Of a stretch of DNA of 60,085 bases, positions 34,211 through 43,112 are shown piece by piece. Source of the DNA: Bacillus badius NBRC 15713 (GTDB lineage: Bacteria > Bacillota > Bacilli > Bacillales > Domibacillaceae); contig NZ_BCVF01000025.1 of the NCBI RefSeq assembly GCF_001591605.1, positions 1 through 60,085 of the forward strand. The letters are read 5' to 3'. Under the pieces are notes generated by a model. It saw only the letters and a list, made by a program, of their open reading frames with translations. It was not told where the DNA came from and made no database searches. Position numbers and translations under genes: made by a program. Within the stretch, counting starts at the first letter, position 1. The number at the start of each line of letters is the position of its first letter.

Positions 34211-35392
34211 CTATACAGAAGAAGCGGCAACGTCTTTTCTATGTTTATATTCCACTCGCCGATAGACGAGTGCAAGCAGCATAGCCGGAATGGTGCAGAG
34301 GATCATCCCAAGAAAGGCGTACCTCGGTTCAACTTCATATAGGTAGCCGCCAAATATCGTAAATATGGCTGTGCTCCAGCTAAGTGCCAGTGCAGAGTAC
34401 ATGCCTTGGGCCTTCGGGATTTGTGCATGCGGAATATGCTGGATTAAGTATTTCATAAAGGCATAATGTCCCATAGCAAATGAGCAGGCATGCAATGTTT
34501 GAGCGATGCAAAAAACCGCGACATTTGGAAAGGCAAATACTAATAGCCAGCGGACGGACGATCCAAGAGCTGCCAGTGTCAGCAAGGAAGCAACCGAAAA
34601 TTTGCGGAAAGCTTGATCCGCAACTGCGAAAAAAATGATTTCTGCGATAACCGCGATGTTAATAATAAGTCCGATTAAATATTTCGGTGCATGGATTTCC
34701 TGCAAAAAGATATAGCCATAGTTGTAATAAGAGGCGTGGGCTGCTTGCAGCAAAATCACGATAATGAGTACCAGACCGAAATGTTTGATGTGAAATAGCT
34801 TTATCATGCCGCCTTTTTGTGCCGGGTCTGTTTCCGGTTTTTTAGATAAAACAACGGGCGCATGCATAAAGCCTAAACAAACAAACCCCAATGTGCTGAG
34901 CAACAGCGCCCATAGAATGGCTTCATCCCCAAGGGCTCCTGTGAAGACGCTCAAAATCATACCGGCTACGACAAACCCGATCGATCCCCAAGAGCGGCTT
35001 TTTCCATAATGCCGTAATTGATTATGCTGCACGAGCGCGCCGGCTGCGCTGTCTAAAGCAGGCATCAGCGTCGGGTAGAAGAAATGCAAAAGCAATGTCA
35101 CAACTAGCAGGCTAGTAAAGGAGCTTGCTGGAATATAACAGAGAAGCGCAATAAGCGTTCCGATGGCCATTCCATTTAATAACGCTTTGCTGCTAAATTT
35201 TCCTGACAAATAAGGAAAAACGAGCAATGTAGAAAGACCTCTAATCACCAAGCCTAAGCTCATAATGAAACTGGCCTGTGAAACCGTAATTCCTTTTGTA
35301 TGAATCATCCACCCTGTCCAATAGGGAAGAAAAATGCCCCATGTCATATAAAAACTAAAAAATTGGCTGCTCATCCAGCGCTGTGTATTCAT
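34211..35392 (-). CDS. MFS transporter, PPP/LacY-like
   Basis: A 393-aa transporter with about twelve hydrophobic segments. The start at 35392 (MNTQRWMSSQFF) follows GGAGGGATATAG. SSQFFSFYMTWGIFLPYWTG and HYGKSRSWGSIGFVV are typical of the 3-phenylpropionate/nucleoside-symporter-like MFS group (HcaT, YwbF). The substrate is unknown. It is divergent from a YeiL-type regulator with a 50-base intergenic space, which suggests that regulator controls it. Confidence 0.88.
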   Translation of the reverse strand: MNTQRWMSSQFFSFYMTWGIFLPYWTGWMIHTKGITVSQASFIMSLGLVIRGLSTLLVFPYLSGKFSSKALLNGMAIGTLIALLCYIPASSFTSLLVVTLLLHFFYPTLMPALDSAAGALVQHNQLRHYGKSRSWGSIGFVVAGMILSVFTGALGDEAILWALLLSTLGFVCLGFMHAPVVLSKKPETDPAQKGGMIKLFHIKHFGLVLIIVILLQAAHASYYNYGYIFLQEIHAPKYLIGLIINIAVIAEIIFFAVADQAFRKFSVASLLTLAALGSSVRWLLVFAFPNVAVFCIAQTLHACSFAMGHYAFMKYLIQHIPHAQIPKAQGMYSALALSWSTAIFTIFGGYLYEVEPRYAFLGMILCTIPAMLLALVYRRVEYKHRKDVAASSV

Positions 35393-35441
35393 TCTATATC
35401 CCTCCATTGTTTGCATGATATCATGGAGGGAGGTGCAATAA

Positions 35442-35457
35442 TATGAGATATCTCATA
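35442..35457. promoter_or_regulatory. palindrome over the yeiL start codon, Crp/Fnr-type
   Basis: TATGAGATATCTCATA is a perfect 16-bp palindrome with 5-6-5 Crp-family spacing (TATGA-N6-TCATA). It covers the ATG at 35443. A second palindrome CATGATATCATG lies at 35414-35425, between the divergent genes. Both share a GATATC-like core. Confidence 0.5.
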
Positions 35458-36144
35458 CTTTTGAGGTGGATGATGAAAATTTACAAAGATGAAGCAAGAA
35501 GGCGTTACTTGGAGGCGTACTCCATCGCTCATTTATTTTCTTTTCCAGTGGAAGAACTGATAGAGGTACATGAATACGAGCGTGATGAATGGATCATTCA
35601 AGAGGGGACGCGGCCTGACTTTTTATTTTATGTCCTTGAAGGAAAAGCCAAAATTTACGTCACGCATCAAAACGGGAAGGTTTCCTTAATTAATTTTATT
35701 AACGAGAATGACTATATTGGAGAAATGGAATTATTAAATGAAGTGTACTACACAAAAGGAATTCAAAGCTCCACGAAAACGGTTTGCTTTGCCCTCCCTT
35801 TTTACCGCTGCCGGACACAACTGCTGGAGGATGTGACGTTCTTGCGTGAGTTAACGAAATTTTTAAGCGGAAAAGCTACCCAAATGGCTGCGAAGTATTC
35901 GCAAAGCCTTGCTTTCCCGCTGGAAAATCGGCTGGCGGATTTTATTTTGCAAACAGCTGATCAGGAGATTTACAAGGAAAAGCATGTAACAGTTTGTGAT
36001 TTTTTAGGGGTTTCCTACCGGCATTTATTGCATGTGCTTGCGCAATTTTGTTCCAGCGGATTTTTAAAAAAGGAGGGCCGCCACTATCGAATTGTGCAGC
36101 CCGAGCCGTTATATGAACTGGCAGAGGTGTTAAAGAATCGATAG
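35443..36144 (+). CDS. yeiL: YeiL-like Crp/Fnr-family regulator
   Basis: A 233-aa regulator. ATG at 35443 has GGGAGGTG with ideal spacing; an in-frame ATG pair at 35470/35473 is an alternative. The cyclic-nucleotide-binding-like barrel (about 45-135, LFYVLEGKAKIYVTHQNGKVSLINF) contains few cysteines; the C-terminal helix-turn-helix is VCDFLGVSYRHLLHVLAQF. The layout matches YeiL, linked to nucleoside uptake or stationary-phase survival. It is divergent from an MFS gene it probably regulates. Confidence 0.83.
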   Translation: MRYLILLRWMMKIYKDEARRRYLEAYSIAHLFSFPVEELIEVHEYERDEWIIQEGTRPDFLFYVLEGKAKIYVTHQNGKVSLINFINENDYIGEMELLNEVYYTKGIQSSTKTVCFALPFYRCRTQLLEDVTFLRELTKFLSGKATQMAAKYSQSLAFPLENRLADFILQTADQEIYKEKHVTVCDFLGVSYRHLLHVLAQFCSSGFLKKEGRHYRIVQPEPLYELAEVLKNR

Positions 36145-36399
36145 AGAAATGGCAGGAAGCATGGAACAAGAGAGGAAGAGGCGAGAGATCAATCTGTACA
36201 CATAGACCAACAGGTGAAGGTTTGCTGGATAGGATACAGCAAGATTTAACACTGCCGTATTAATGACAATAGACACATAGAAGAAAGGTGAATCATTCTT
36301 AAATACTTGAAATATATGTGTTTGTCCTAAGAGGTTTGTCCATGCAAAAGAGATGATCAGGAATAAAATACAGTAAGAGCTTAGAAAGGGGGAATGAAA
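36130..36399 (-). other. possible membrane-protein remnant, minus strand
   Basis: The 255-base gap after yeiL carries a minus-strand frame with two credible membrane segments (YCILFLIISFAWTNLLG and VSIVINTAVLNLAV) ending just at the yeiL stop. No start codon with a ribosome binding site is present, so it is probably a fragment or a chance frame. Confidence 0.25.
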
Positions 36400-36723
36400 A
36401 TGAGTGAAGTATGGTTTCCAAGTAAAGGCCATAAGCATGGACAAAATGTCGGTTCAAGAACAAATATCGATGTCGATAATGAATTCAGAGTAGATATTGA
36501 TGACCGTGTTGATGTGGACGTCCGAAATGATAATGAAATTGACAATGAGAATAGATTGAAAAACATCGATAAAAACACGAACATCGCTAAAGTAATTCAC
36601 AGCGGAAATGCTAATGTTCGTATTGACGTTCATGTAGATTCAGACTCTGTTGCAAGAGTACGTTCAAGAGCAAATTCAGACCAGGACCAAGACCAGGAAC
36701 AAGCACAGAGATTTGATATTTAA
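36400..36723 (+). CDS. Asp/Asn-rich protein with V-D-V repeats, spore-coat-like
   Basis: A 107-aa hydrophilic protein starting at ATG 36400 behind AAAGGGGG. Residues 20-60 alternate Asp/Asn with Val/Ile (NIDVDNEFRVDIDDRVDVDV), and a later block NIAKVIHSGNANVRIDVHVDSDSVA recurs in the next gene. The C-terminus is DQDQDQEQAQ. Such beta-repeat, low-complexity sequences occur in spore coat proteins, but no coat family is recognised with certainty. Confidence 0.75.
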   Translation: MSEVWFPSKGHKHGQNVGSRTNIDVDNEFRVDIDDRVDVDVRNDNEIDNENRLKNIDKNTNIAKVIHSGNANVRIDVHVDSDSVARVRSRANSDQDQDQEQAQRFDI

Positions 36724-36788
36724 TCGTGATGGGTGAGGGGACAACTTTGTCCTTTCACCTCAAAATTAATAGAAATGAGGAAAACGGA

Positions 36789-37127
36789 ATGGGATCTCCG
36801 CAAAGGCTCCCCTTTTGGGAGAGAGGGAATTCCTTGCCGCCCAGAAATCAAGAGATGGCTCATTCGGAAAATAATGCAGCGAAGATTGGAAATAGCGGAA
36901 ATTCGGATGTCGATATTCATGTACATGTAGAAGTGGATACTAAGTCAATCGCTTATGCGATGCTTTGCTCTTTATTAGCGACTAAGCAGTTAACGAACAG
37001 TGAATTCGAAGAAGCGTTAAATAAGCTCGAAGATTTAGTAGCTAGAGATAAGAAAAAGATGAGAAGCGAGAGCAACAATTTATCCAGGGTTAAATTATAT
37101 AATCCTCATAATTCGGAAAATCATTAA
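36789..37127 (+). CDS. His/Asp-repeat protein related to its upstream neighbour
   Basis: A 112-aa protein. The start at 36789 (MGSPQRLPFWERGNS) follows GAGG at eight bases. NNAAKIGNSGNSDVDIHVHVEVDTKSIA parallels NIAKVIHSGNANVRIDVHVDSDSVA of the preceding gene, so the two are tandem relatives. The C-terminal half is a helical domain (AYAMLCSLLATKQLTNSEFEEALNKLEDLVA) then a basic tail. Alternating H-V-H-V suggests a metal-binding or assembling beta strand. A strong terminator follows. Confidence 0.75.
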   Translation: MGSPQRLPFWERGNSLPPRNQEMAHSENNAAKIGNSGNSDVDIHVHVEVDTKSIAYAMLCSLLATKQLTNSEFEEALNKLEDLVARDKKKMRSESNNLSRVKLYNPHNSENH

Positions 37128-37250
37128 TCATTTATTCTCTCTTTTAAATACCAGCGACGCTATGGATCAATCGAATATCGAGTACAGAGAAAGTCACAGT
37201 TCCGGATGAATGGAAAGCGGCGAGAGTTTGTTTATTAATAAGTAAAAATA

Positions 37251-37282
37251 CGCAAAAACCAGGACATCCTGGTTTTTTTTGC
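37251..37282 (+). terminator. terminator after the Asp/His-rich gene pair
   Basis: An 11-bp perfect stem (37254-37264 with 37267-37277) ends in a run of eight T. Confidence 0.9.
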
Positions 37283-37398
37283 GTAGGTAGAGATCACTGC
37301 TTCCCGCTTTGGGAGTTATTTGGCATATTATATGGTATAGTTATTTTAATATTTTGAGGAGTTTATTTTCTAATTCAATTGAAGAAAGAAGTGTTTTG

Positions 37399-38775
37399 AT
37401 GCAGTTAACGATGAAAGCTACTGGCGATAATGTAAAAGTTCTTTCGCATCTGTTAGCCAAAAATCCTGCTAACCTGTACGAAAGAAATCACAAAGGTCAT
37501 TCGGTAAGACTGTTTTACAGCAAGTTCAGCGAGACAGAAGTGGAAGTAACGATTTTTGTTTCACCGGACCCGATAGAACTGTTGAAACATACTTCTAATG
37601 CCTATGATATTACCCATTATATAAATGACAGGGAATTTGCCGTCAGCAGTATATTTTGCTCATTTATAAGATCTGCCTTAGGAACGGCATTGAACGGGCA
37701 GCCAAAAGAAGAGTTTTCAGCGTGGGTGGATCATCCATTTTCTTTTCAGTTTGATTTTGGTCCGGTTGCCTCAGCTCTCTCCAACCAGCAGATCATCAAT
37801 CTTTTTGAGCCATTAGGGTACAAAGTGGAAATTTCCCGCGGAGAAACAGGCTATTCTTTTGATATGAAGCCAAAAAGCACAGCAAGATACCTTTCCCTAA
37901 ATGGCGTATGCACTTTACAAAACGGGCTTAGACAACTTTTCGTTTTAATTCCTGTTTTGGACAATTATAAACATTACTATATCGATGAAAAAGAAATTGA
38001 GAAATTGGAGAGATATGGGCAAGGATGGTTAGAAGACCATCCTCAAAAGGATTTCATCTGGCGGCAGTCTCTTCGGTTTAAAGAAATCTACAGCATGGTG
38101 GAGAACAGCAAAATTACTCAGGATCGCAGTGACAGCCAAGAGGAAGGCAGCAAAGAGCCAGCTGTTAAAAAAGTTCGGTTAAACGAGCTGCGATACGAAA
38201 AAATCATTGAGACCGTCAGCAAAATTGAGCCTAGGGAGAGCGTTGTCGACTTTGGATCAGGAGAAGGGAAGCTGTCGGTTCGGTTAGGGTTTGTCAATGG
38301 AATCAAAGAAATTCTGGCAGTGGAACCTTCAGAGTCTGCCAACATACGGGCGCTGGAGCTGTTTGATAAAGCAGAATCGAAAGCCGGCTATGTCAAGCCC
38401 ACCCCGTTATGGGGATCACTCTTTTACTATGATGAAAGATTAAAAGGAAAGGACATCATGATTTTATGTGAGGTGATTGAACACATTGATGAGTTTCGAT
38501 TGCCAAAGGTCATGGACACCATTTTGAATGAATATCAGCCTAATGTGTTGATCATTACCACGCCTAATAAAGAGTACAACAATGTGTACGACATGGAGGA
38601 ACATTTCCGCCACAGTGACCATCGATTTGAGTGGACACGAGAGGAATTCCATCATTGGTGTTTAAACAGAAGTGCCCAGTATCCATATGAGCTTATATTT
38701 GATGGCATTGGAGAAGAGCACAAACAATATGGCTGTCCAACTCAAATGTGCATGTTTGTGAGAAAAGAGGTTTAA
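37399..38775 (+). CDS. hen1: RNA 3'-terminal ribose 2'-O-methyltransferase Hen1
   Basis: A 458-aa bacterial Hen1. The start at 37399 (MQLTMKATGDN) is chosen for agreement with family length; the site upstream (AAGAAGTG) is modest. Residues 1-250 are the N-terminal domain that activates Pnkp ligation. The C-terminal methyltransferase has VVDFGSGEGKL (SAM loop), ILCEVIEHID with the metal-binding Glu/Glu/His, and HSDHRFEWTREEF. It methylates the 2'-OH at the cleaved 3' end before ligation so the repaired RNA resists re-cutting. It is two bases upstream of pnkp. Confidence 0.95.
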   Translation: MQLTMKATGDNVKVLSHLLAKNPANLYERNHKGHSVRLFYSKFSETEVEVTIFVSPDPIELLKHTSNAYDITHYINDREFAVSSIFCSFIRSALGTALNGQPKEEFSAWVDHPFSFQFDFGPVASALSNQQIINLFEPLGYKVEISRGETGYSFDMKPKSTARYLSLNGVCTLQNGLRQLFVLIPVLDNYKHYYIDEKEIEKLERYGQGWLEDHPQKDFIWRQSLRFKEIYSMVENSKITQDRSDSQEEGSKEPAVKKVRLNELRYEKIIETVSKIEPRESVVDFGSGEGKLSVRLGFVNGIKEILAVEPSESANIRALELFDKAESKAGYVKPTPLWGSLFYYDERLKGKDIMILCEVIEHIDEFRLPKVMDTILNEYQPNVLIITTPNKEYNNVYDMEEHFRHSDHRFEWTREEFHHWCLNRSAQYPYELIFDGIGEEHKQYGCPTQMCMFVRKEV

Positions 38776-38777
38776 CG

Positions 38778-41369
38778 ATGAAAATAATAGTACCGTATGC
38801 AGGAATTGTTTTACTGGTTGGTCCATCTAACAGCGGCAAATCCACTTTATTAAAAAGCATGATTGAAAAGAAACAAATACTGTCATCAGAGGTCGTGAGC
38901 TCCGATGAGTTTCGGGTGTTAGTCAGCGACAGGGAATTTATAGACTGGCGGGAAAGACCCAAAGATGAGGCAGACTGTCTGTTGGACGAATACCAAACTA
39001 TTTCAAAAGAAGCCTTTTCAATGATGGACTCAGTGATTGACGCAAGGTGCAGATTAAATAAATTAACATTCGTGGATGCCACACACCTTCATCCTGACGA
39101 CAGAAAAAGATACATAGCATTGGCTAGAAAAAACCATGTTCCGATCATAGCGATCGTGCTGGACATCCCTTTAGATACACTTATCGAGAGAGATGGCCAA
39201 AGAGATCATCCAAGAGGAAAACGACGGCTGAAGCAGCAGTATCAAACATTTAAAAGAGAAAAGCGTTTTATTAAAAAAGAAGGCTACACATCCACCTACT
39301 TACTGGATGAAACGAAGCATATAGAGTTCATCAGACGCACCAATCCGATTGAAATAGATGTAAAGCAGGGAATCGATATAATAGGAGATATTCACGGCTG
39401 CTATGATGAAATGATTCTGATATTGGAGAAGCTGGGATATGAAAAAAATGATGAAGGGCTCTACATTCATCCAAATGGCAGAAAATTCATTTCCGTTGGA
39501 GACGTGATGAGTCGCGGGCCGCAATCGCTTAACACGATGTTATTCTTTTTGCGCCATGTACAAAAGGGCCTTGCTTACATGATTGACAGCAATCATGGCT
39601 GGAAAATAGCCAGGTGGCTAGAAGGAAGAAAGGTGACTTTGAGCCATGGGGATGAAAAGGTTGCGGAGGATTTCCAGCAATATGAAGAAGCGTTTGGCAG
39701 CAAACGAACGGAAGAGATCAAACACGCTTTAAAAGAATTTCTCCTGCAAGCCCCTTCACACTATGTCTTTACAAAAAACGGTGTGCGCGCTTTAGTCTGT
39801 GCTCACGCTGGAATAAAAGATGAATTTATCGGGAAACAATCCCGTGACATTAGCGATTTTTGCCGTTATGGCGATACAGATGGGTTCGACCAGCAAGGGA
39901 AGCCGATAAGAAAAGATTGGTTCATCCATCATCAAACAACTACGTTAATTGTCTGGGGACATGATCCGAAGCCTCAGCCGCTCTTAATAAATAACACCAT
40001 TAATATTGACCAAGGTGTGGTGTTTGGCGGGAAGTTGACGGCCTTTCGGTTTCCGGAAAAAGAATTTGTGTCGGTTAAAGCCCTGAAGGATTATGCAGAG
40101 TCTGCAGATAATCCGCTAAAAGAGTGGGAAAAGAAGCGGCTGGCTCCACCTAATATCGGCCGATTGATGAACGGCTATTCCGTTTTAACTGAAGAGCTGG
40201 GAGCAGTCCAAATTCATCAGGACATTGCAAAATCGGCTGTTGATGCGGTTTCACATTTTACCATTCCCATCGAACAATTGATCTATATCCCGCCGACAAT
40301 GAGCCCGACTCCTAATGCCTCCTCTTTAGACAACTACCTTGAGCATCCGAAAGAGGCCATCGATTACTATCGGAATCAAGGGATTGAAACAATGATTGCT
40401 GAGAAAAAACATATGGGCAGCAGAGCGATTTTGTTTCTATTCAAGGACAAGGCAGCAGCTAAGAAGCATGTAGGAATAGATAGTTTGGGAGTGATCTATA
40501 CGAGGCGCGGCAGACGTTTCTTTGATGCTCCTACAGAGGAAAAATTGGTGCTGAAGATTCACAAAGACTTGAAGGACTATGGTTATTTTGAAACATATGA
40601 TACCGAATATTTGCTGCTAGATGCGGAGATTATGCCATGGAATCTGAAAGCAAAAGAACTGATCAGCAATCAGTATGCACATGTTGCAGAAAATGCGATT
40701 TTGGATCGGACCAAGCTAAAGGAAAAAATCGAGGCAGCTTTCAAGGAAAATAACCTTTTAAAAGGGTGGCTGGAAGAATACGAGCACAAATTAGAAAATG
40801 CCATGACCTTTAAAGAAGTCTTTCAGAAATACTGCTGGGATATCGGGGAGGTGGACCAAATTCAAATTGCCCCCTTTCACATATTAGCCCACAGCAATGA
40901 AGTGTTCTTTGACCGGCCCCATACTTGGCATATGAAGATGAACCGAGAGCTTTCCAAGCACTCCAGCCTCTTTGTGGAAACAGAATATAAAATCATCCAC
41001 AACAAGGAAAGTGAAGAAGAAGCCATTAAATGGTGGGAAGAGATGACGAGCGAAGGACATGAAGGAATTGTTATTAAACCTGAATCCTTTATTTCAAGAA
41101 ATAAGGGAAAGCTGGTCCAGCCTGCGATAAAGGTCAGAGGCCGAAAGTATCTCAACATTATTTACGGAATGGACTATTTGCGCCCTGAAAATCTTGCCAG
41201 ACTAAAGAATAGAAATACAGGCAAAAAACAAAAGTTAGCATTAAAAGAGTTTGCACTAGGAGTTGAAGGAATTAAAAGGTTTGTCAATGGAGAATCGATT
41301 GAAAGAGTTCATGAATGCGTACTCGCTACATTGGCTATGGAAGCCGATCCCGTAGATCCACGATTATAA
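38778..41369 (+). CDS. pnkp: polynucleotide kinase-phosphatase-ligase Pnkp
   Basis: An 863-aa RNA end-healing and sealing enzyme. The start at 38778 follows AAAAGAGG inside the end of hen1. The 5'-kinase has Walker A GPSNSGKST (15-23). The metallophosphatase (from about 204) has GDIHGCYDE, GDVMSRGP, NHGWK, VCAHAG and WGHDP; the usual GDxxDRG is GDVMSRG, losing one Asp, while Asp, Arg, Asn and His ligands remain. The ligase lysine lies in KHMGSRA (about 545) with EGIVIKP and IKVRGRKYL. With Hen1 it repairs RNAs cut by ribotoxins such as anticodon nucleases. Confidence 0.95.
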   Translation: MKIIVPYAGIVLLVGPSNSGKSTLLKSMIEKKQILSSEVVSSDEFRVLVSDREFIDWRERPKDEADCLLDEYQTISKEAFSMMDSVIDARCRLNKLTFVDATHLHPDDRKRYIALARKNHVPIIAIVLDIPLDTLIERDGQRDHPRGKRRLKQQYQTFKREKRFIKKEGYTSTYLLDETKHIEFIRRTNPIEIDVKQGIDIIGDIHGCYDEMILILEKLGYEKNDEGLYIHPNGRKFISVGDVMSRGPQSLNTMLFFLRHVQKGLAYMIDSNHGWKIARWLEGRKVTLSHGDEKVAEDFQQYEEAFGSKRTEEIKHALKEFLLQAPSHYVFTKNGVRALVCAHAGIKDEFIGKQSRDISDFCRYGDTDGFDQQGKPIRKDWFIHHQTTTLIVWGHDPKPQPLLINNTINIDQGVVFGGKLTAFRFPEKEFVSVKALKDYAESADNPLKEWEKKRLAPPNIGRLMNGYSVLTEELGAVQIHQDIAKSAVDAVSHFTIPIEQLIYIPPTMSPTPNASSLDNYLEHPKEAIDYYRNQGIETMIAEKKHMGSRAILFLFKDKAAAKKHVGIDSLGVIYTRRGRRFFDAPTEEKLVLKIHKDLKDYGYFETYDTEYLLLDAEIMPWNLKAKELISNQYAHVAENAILDRTKLKEKIEAAFKENNLLKGWLEEYEHKLENAMTFKEVFQKYCWDIGEVDQIQIAPFHILAHSNEVFFDRPHTWHMKMNRELSKHSSLFVETEYKIIHNKESEEEAIKWWEEMTSEGHEGIVIKPESFISRNKGKLVQPAIKVRGRKYLNIIYGMDYLRPENLARLKNRNTGKKQKLALKEFALGVEGIKRFVNGESIERVHECVLATLAMEADPVDPRL

Positions 41370-41420
41370 TGGATTGGGCATGAAGCTAAGCGGTTCCGGA
41401 GAGCTCTATAAACAAGGCAC

Positions 41421-41461
41421 AAACCCAGCTGGCCTTCCTCTGAGAAGAGCAGCTGGGTTTG
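41421..41461 (+). terminator. terminator of the hen1-pnkp operon
   Basis: An 11-bp stem AAACCCAGCTG/CAGCTGGGTTT closes a long loop and ends in GTT; moderate terminator shared with the convergent gene. Confidence 0.65.
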
Positions 41462-41490
41462 TTAAGCTGGATCGGCTGTTAAAAGCAAAA

Positions 41491-42075
41491 TTAATGAAAT
41501 AAGCTCCCGATGAGGGTCTGCAATTTGGCGCTCCATATATTTATGTACGTCATTTTATCAAAAAATACAATCAGGCCGATCGCTATCATCAATACTCCTC
41601 CGGCTTTCATAAATATAGAAGAATATTTGACCAGCAGTTTGGTTTTGCTGATAAAGAATGCCATTAAAATAAAGGGGAGGCAGAACCCTAAAGAGTAAGC
41701 GGCAATGTTAAAGAAGGTTTGAGCAGGGTTCATCAAGCTGGCATAAATAATAGCTCCAAAGATGGGTCCGATGCAGGGGCTCCAGCCGGCGCCGAAGACA
41801 ATGCCAACAATGACGGAGTTAAGAAAGCCGATTCTTTTTTTTGTGTGGCTAAAGCGCCGTTCTTTCATTAAAAAGGCGGGCTGAAAAATGTCTAGTAACA
41901 ATAATCCCATCGTCACTAAGAATATCCCGCCAAACATTTGGATCAGGTCATTATACCGGATGAACAGGCTGCCTGCTAAACTTGCAGAAAAGCCGATAGT
42001 AAAGTATATAAGCGTGAAGCCGATTGAAAAGTAAATGGCAATTGACAAGCCGCTAAACTCAAAACCTGCATACAC
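41491..42075 (-). pseudogene. ccdA: 5'-truncated CcdA-like thiol-disulfide membrane protein
   Basis: The 194 residues cover most of a CcdA/DsbD-beta protein: GFTLIYFTIGFSAS, FGAGWSPCIGPIFGAI with the second conserved Pro-Cys, and AYSLGFCLPFILMAFF. The N-terminal helix with the first FxSPCxLP motif, about 40 residues in full-length relatives, is missing. The only possible start (GTG at 42075) has no ribosome binding site. Without the first cysteine it cannot pass electrons normally, so it is probably a dead gene. Confidence 0.7.
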
Positions 42076-42205
42076 AAATGTCCGTTTTAAGTGTTCATTA
42101 TTTTGTAAAATATACTATAATTGGTATATACTTGGATTTATGGAGCGATCGCATTCACCGAAGCTAAAAGACATGAATGAAAACATATGCTAAGGAGGCC
42201 TATAA

Positions 42206-43081
42206 ATGAAAAAAATTTTGGTAATAGGCGGCACACGCTTCTTTGGGCGTAAATTAGTGGAGCGATTAATCCAAGAGGGACATCAAGTCACGGTTATGAC
42301 CCGCGGGAGTAATCCATTCGGCGATAAAGTGGAACATATGACAGCGAACCGTTTGAAGAAGGAGGAGTTATCACAGAAGGTTGAAGGGCGTCATTTCGAT
42401 CTCGTATATGATAATATTTGTTACTCTTCAAATGATGCTTATTCTTTTTGTGAGGTATTTAACGGCAAGATTGGCAAGCTGGTATTTACGTCTACTCTTT
42501 CTACATATGAAGCGGATGGGAAAGAAAAAAGCGAAGCCGATTTCGATCCATATACTTATGAAATTCAAATGGGGGACAGAGCAGACTTTACTTATGGAGA
42601 AGGAAAACGCCAAGCTGAGGCCGTGTTCTTTCAATATGCCTTATTTCCGGTTGCTGCAGTTCGCTTCCCCATTGTTATGGGAGAGAATGATTATACGGGA
42701 CGTTTGCATTTTCATGTTGAACGCATAGCCAAAGGAGAACCTATTGGATTGGTAAGCATGGAAGCAGAAATGTCATTTATTCAAGCAGATGAGGCTGCCC
42801 GGTTTTTGCATTGGGCCGGACTGGAAGAAGTAGAGGGACCGTATAATGCCGCAGCGAATGGCAAAATATCATTGGCTGCTTTAATTAAATTAATTGAAGC
42901 AGTGACAGGCAAAGAAGCAAACATCTCTTTAGCCGGAGGCGATGACATCCGTTCACCTTATGCCATTCCTGCTTCCTGGTATATGGCCAATGAAAAAGCC
43001 GCCAATCAAGGATTTCATTTTACCGACTTGCATGATTGGCTGAAGCCATTAGTCAAAGCTATTGCAGTTAATAACAAATAG
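42206..43081 (+). CDS. NAD-dependent epimerase/dehydratase family protein
   Basis: A 291-aa extended-SDR Rossmann protein starting at ATG 42206 behind AAGGAGG. The nucleotide-binding loop is VIGGTRFFGRKLV (GGTxFxG, an atypical GxxGxxG). The catalytic region shows VFTSTLSTYE and YGEGKRQAE (Y-x3-K). It resembles the isoflavone-reductase/chloroplast RNA-binding epimerase-like group. Substrate unknown. A methyltransferase gene follows 31 bases downstream, so the two may be an operon. Confidence 0.88.
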   Translation: MKKILVIGGTRFFGRKLVERLIQEGHQVTVMTRGSNPFGDKVEHMTANRLKKEELSQKVEGRHFDLVYDNICYSSNDAYSFCEVFNGKIGKLVFTSTLSTYEADGKEKSEADFDPYTYEIQMGDRADFTYGEGKRQAEAVFFQYALFPVAAVRFPIVMGENDYTGRLHFHVERIAKGEPIGLVSMEAEMSFIQADEAARFLHWAGLEEVEGPYNAAANGKISLAALIKLIEAVTGKEANISLAGGDDIRSPYAIPASWYMANEKAANQGFHFTDLHDWLKPLVKAIAVNNK

Positions 43082-43112
43082 GCTCTGATACACAGAAAAT
43101 GGGGGGAATAAA

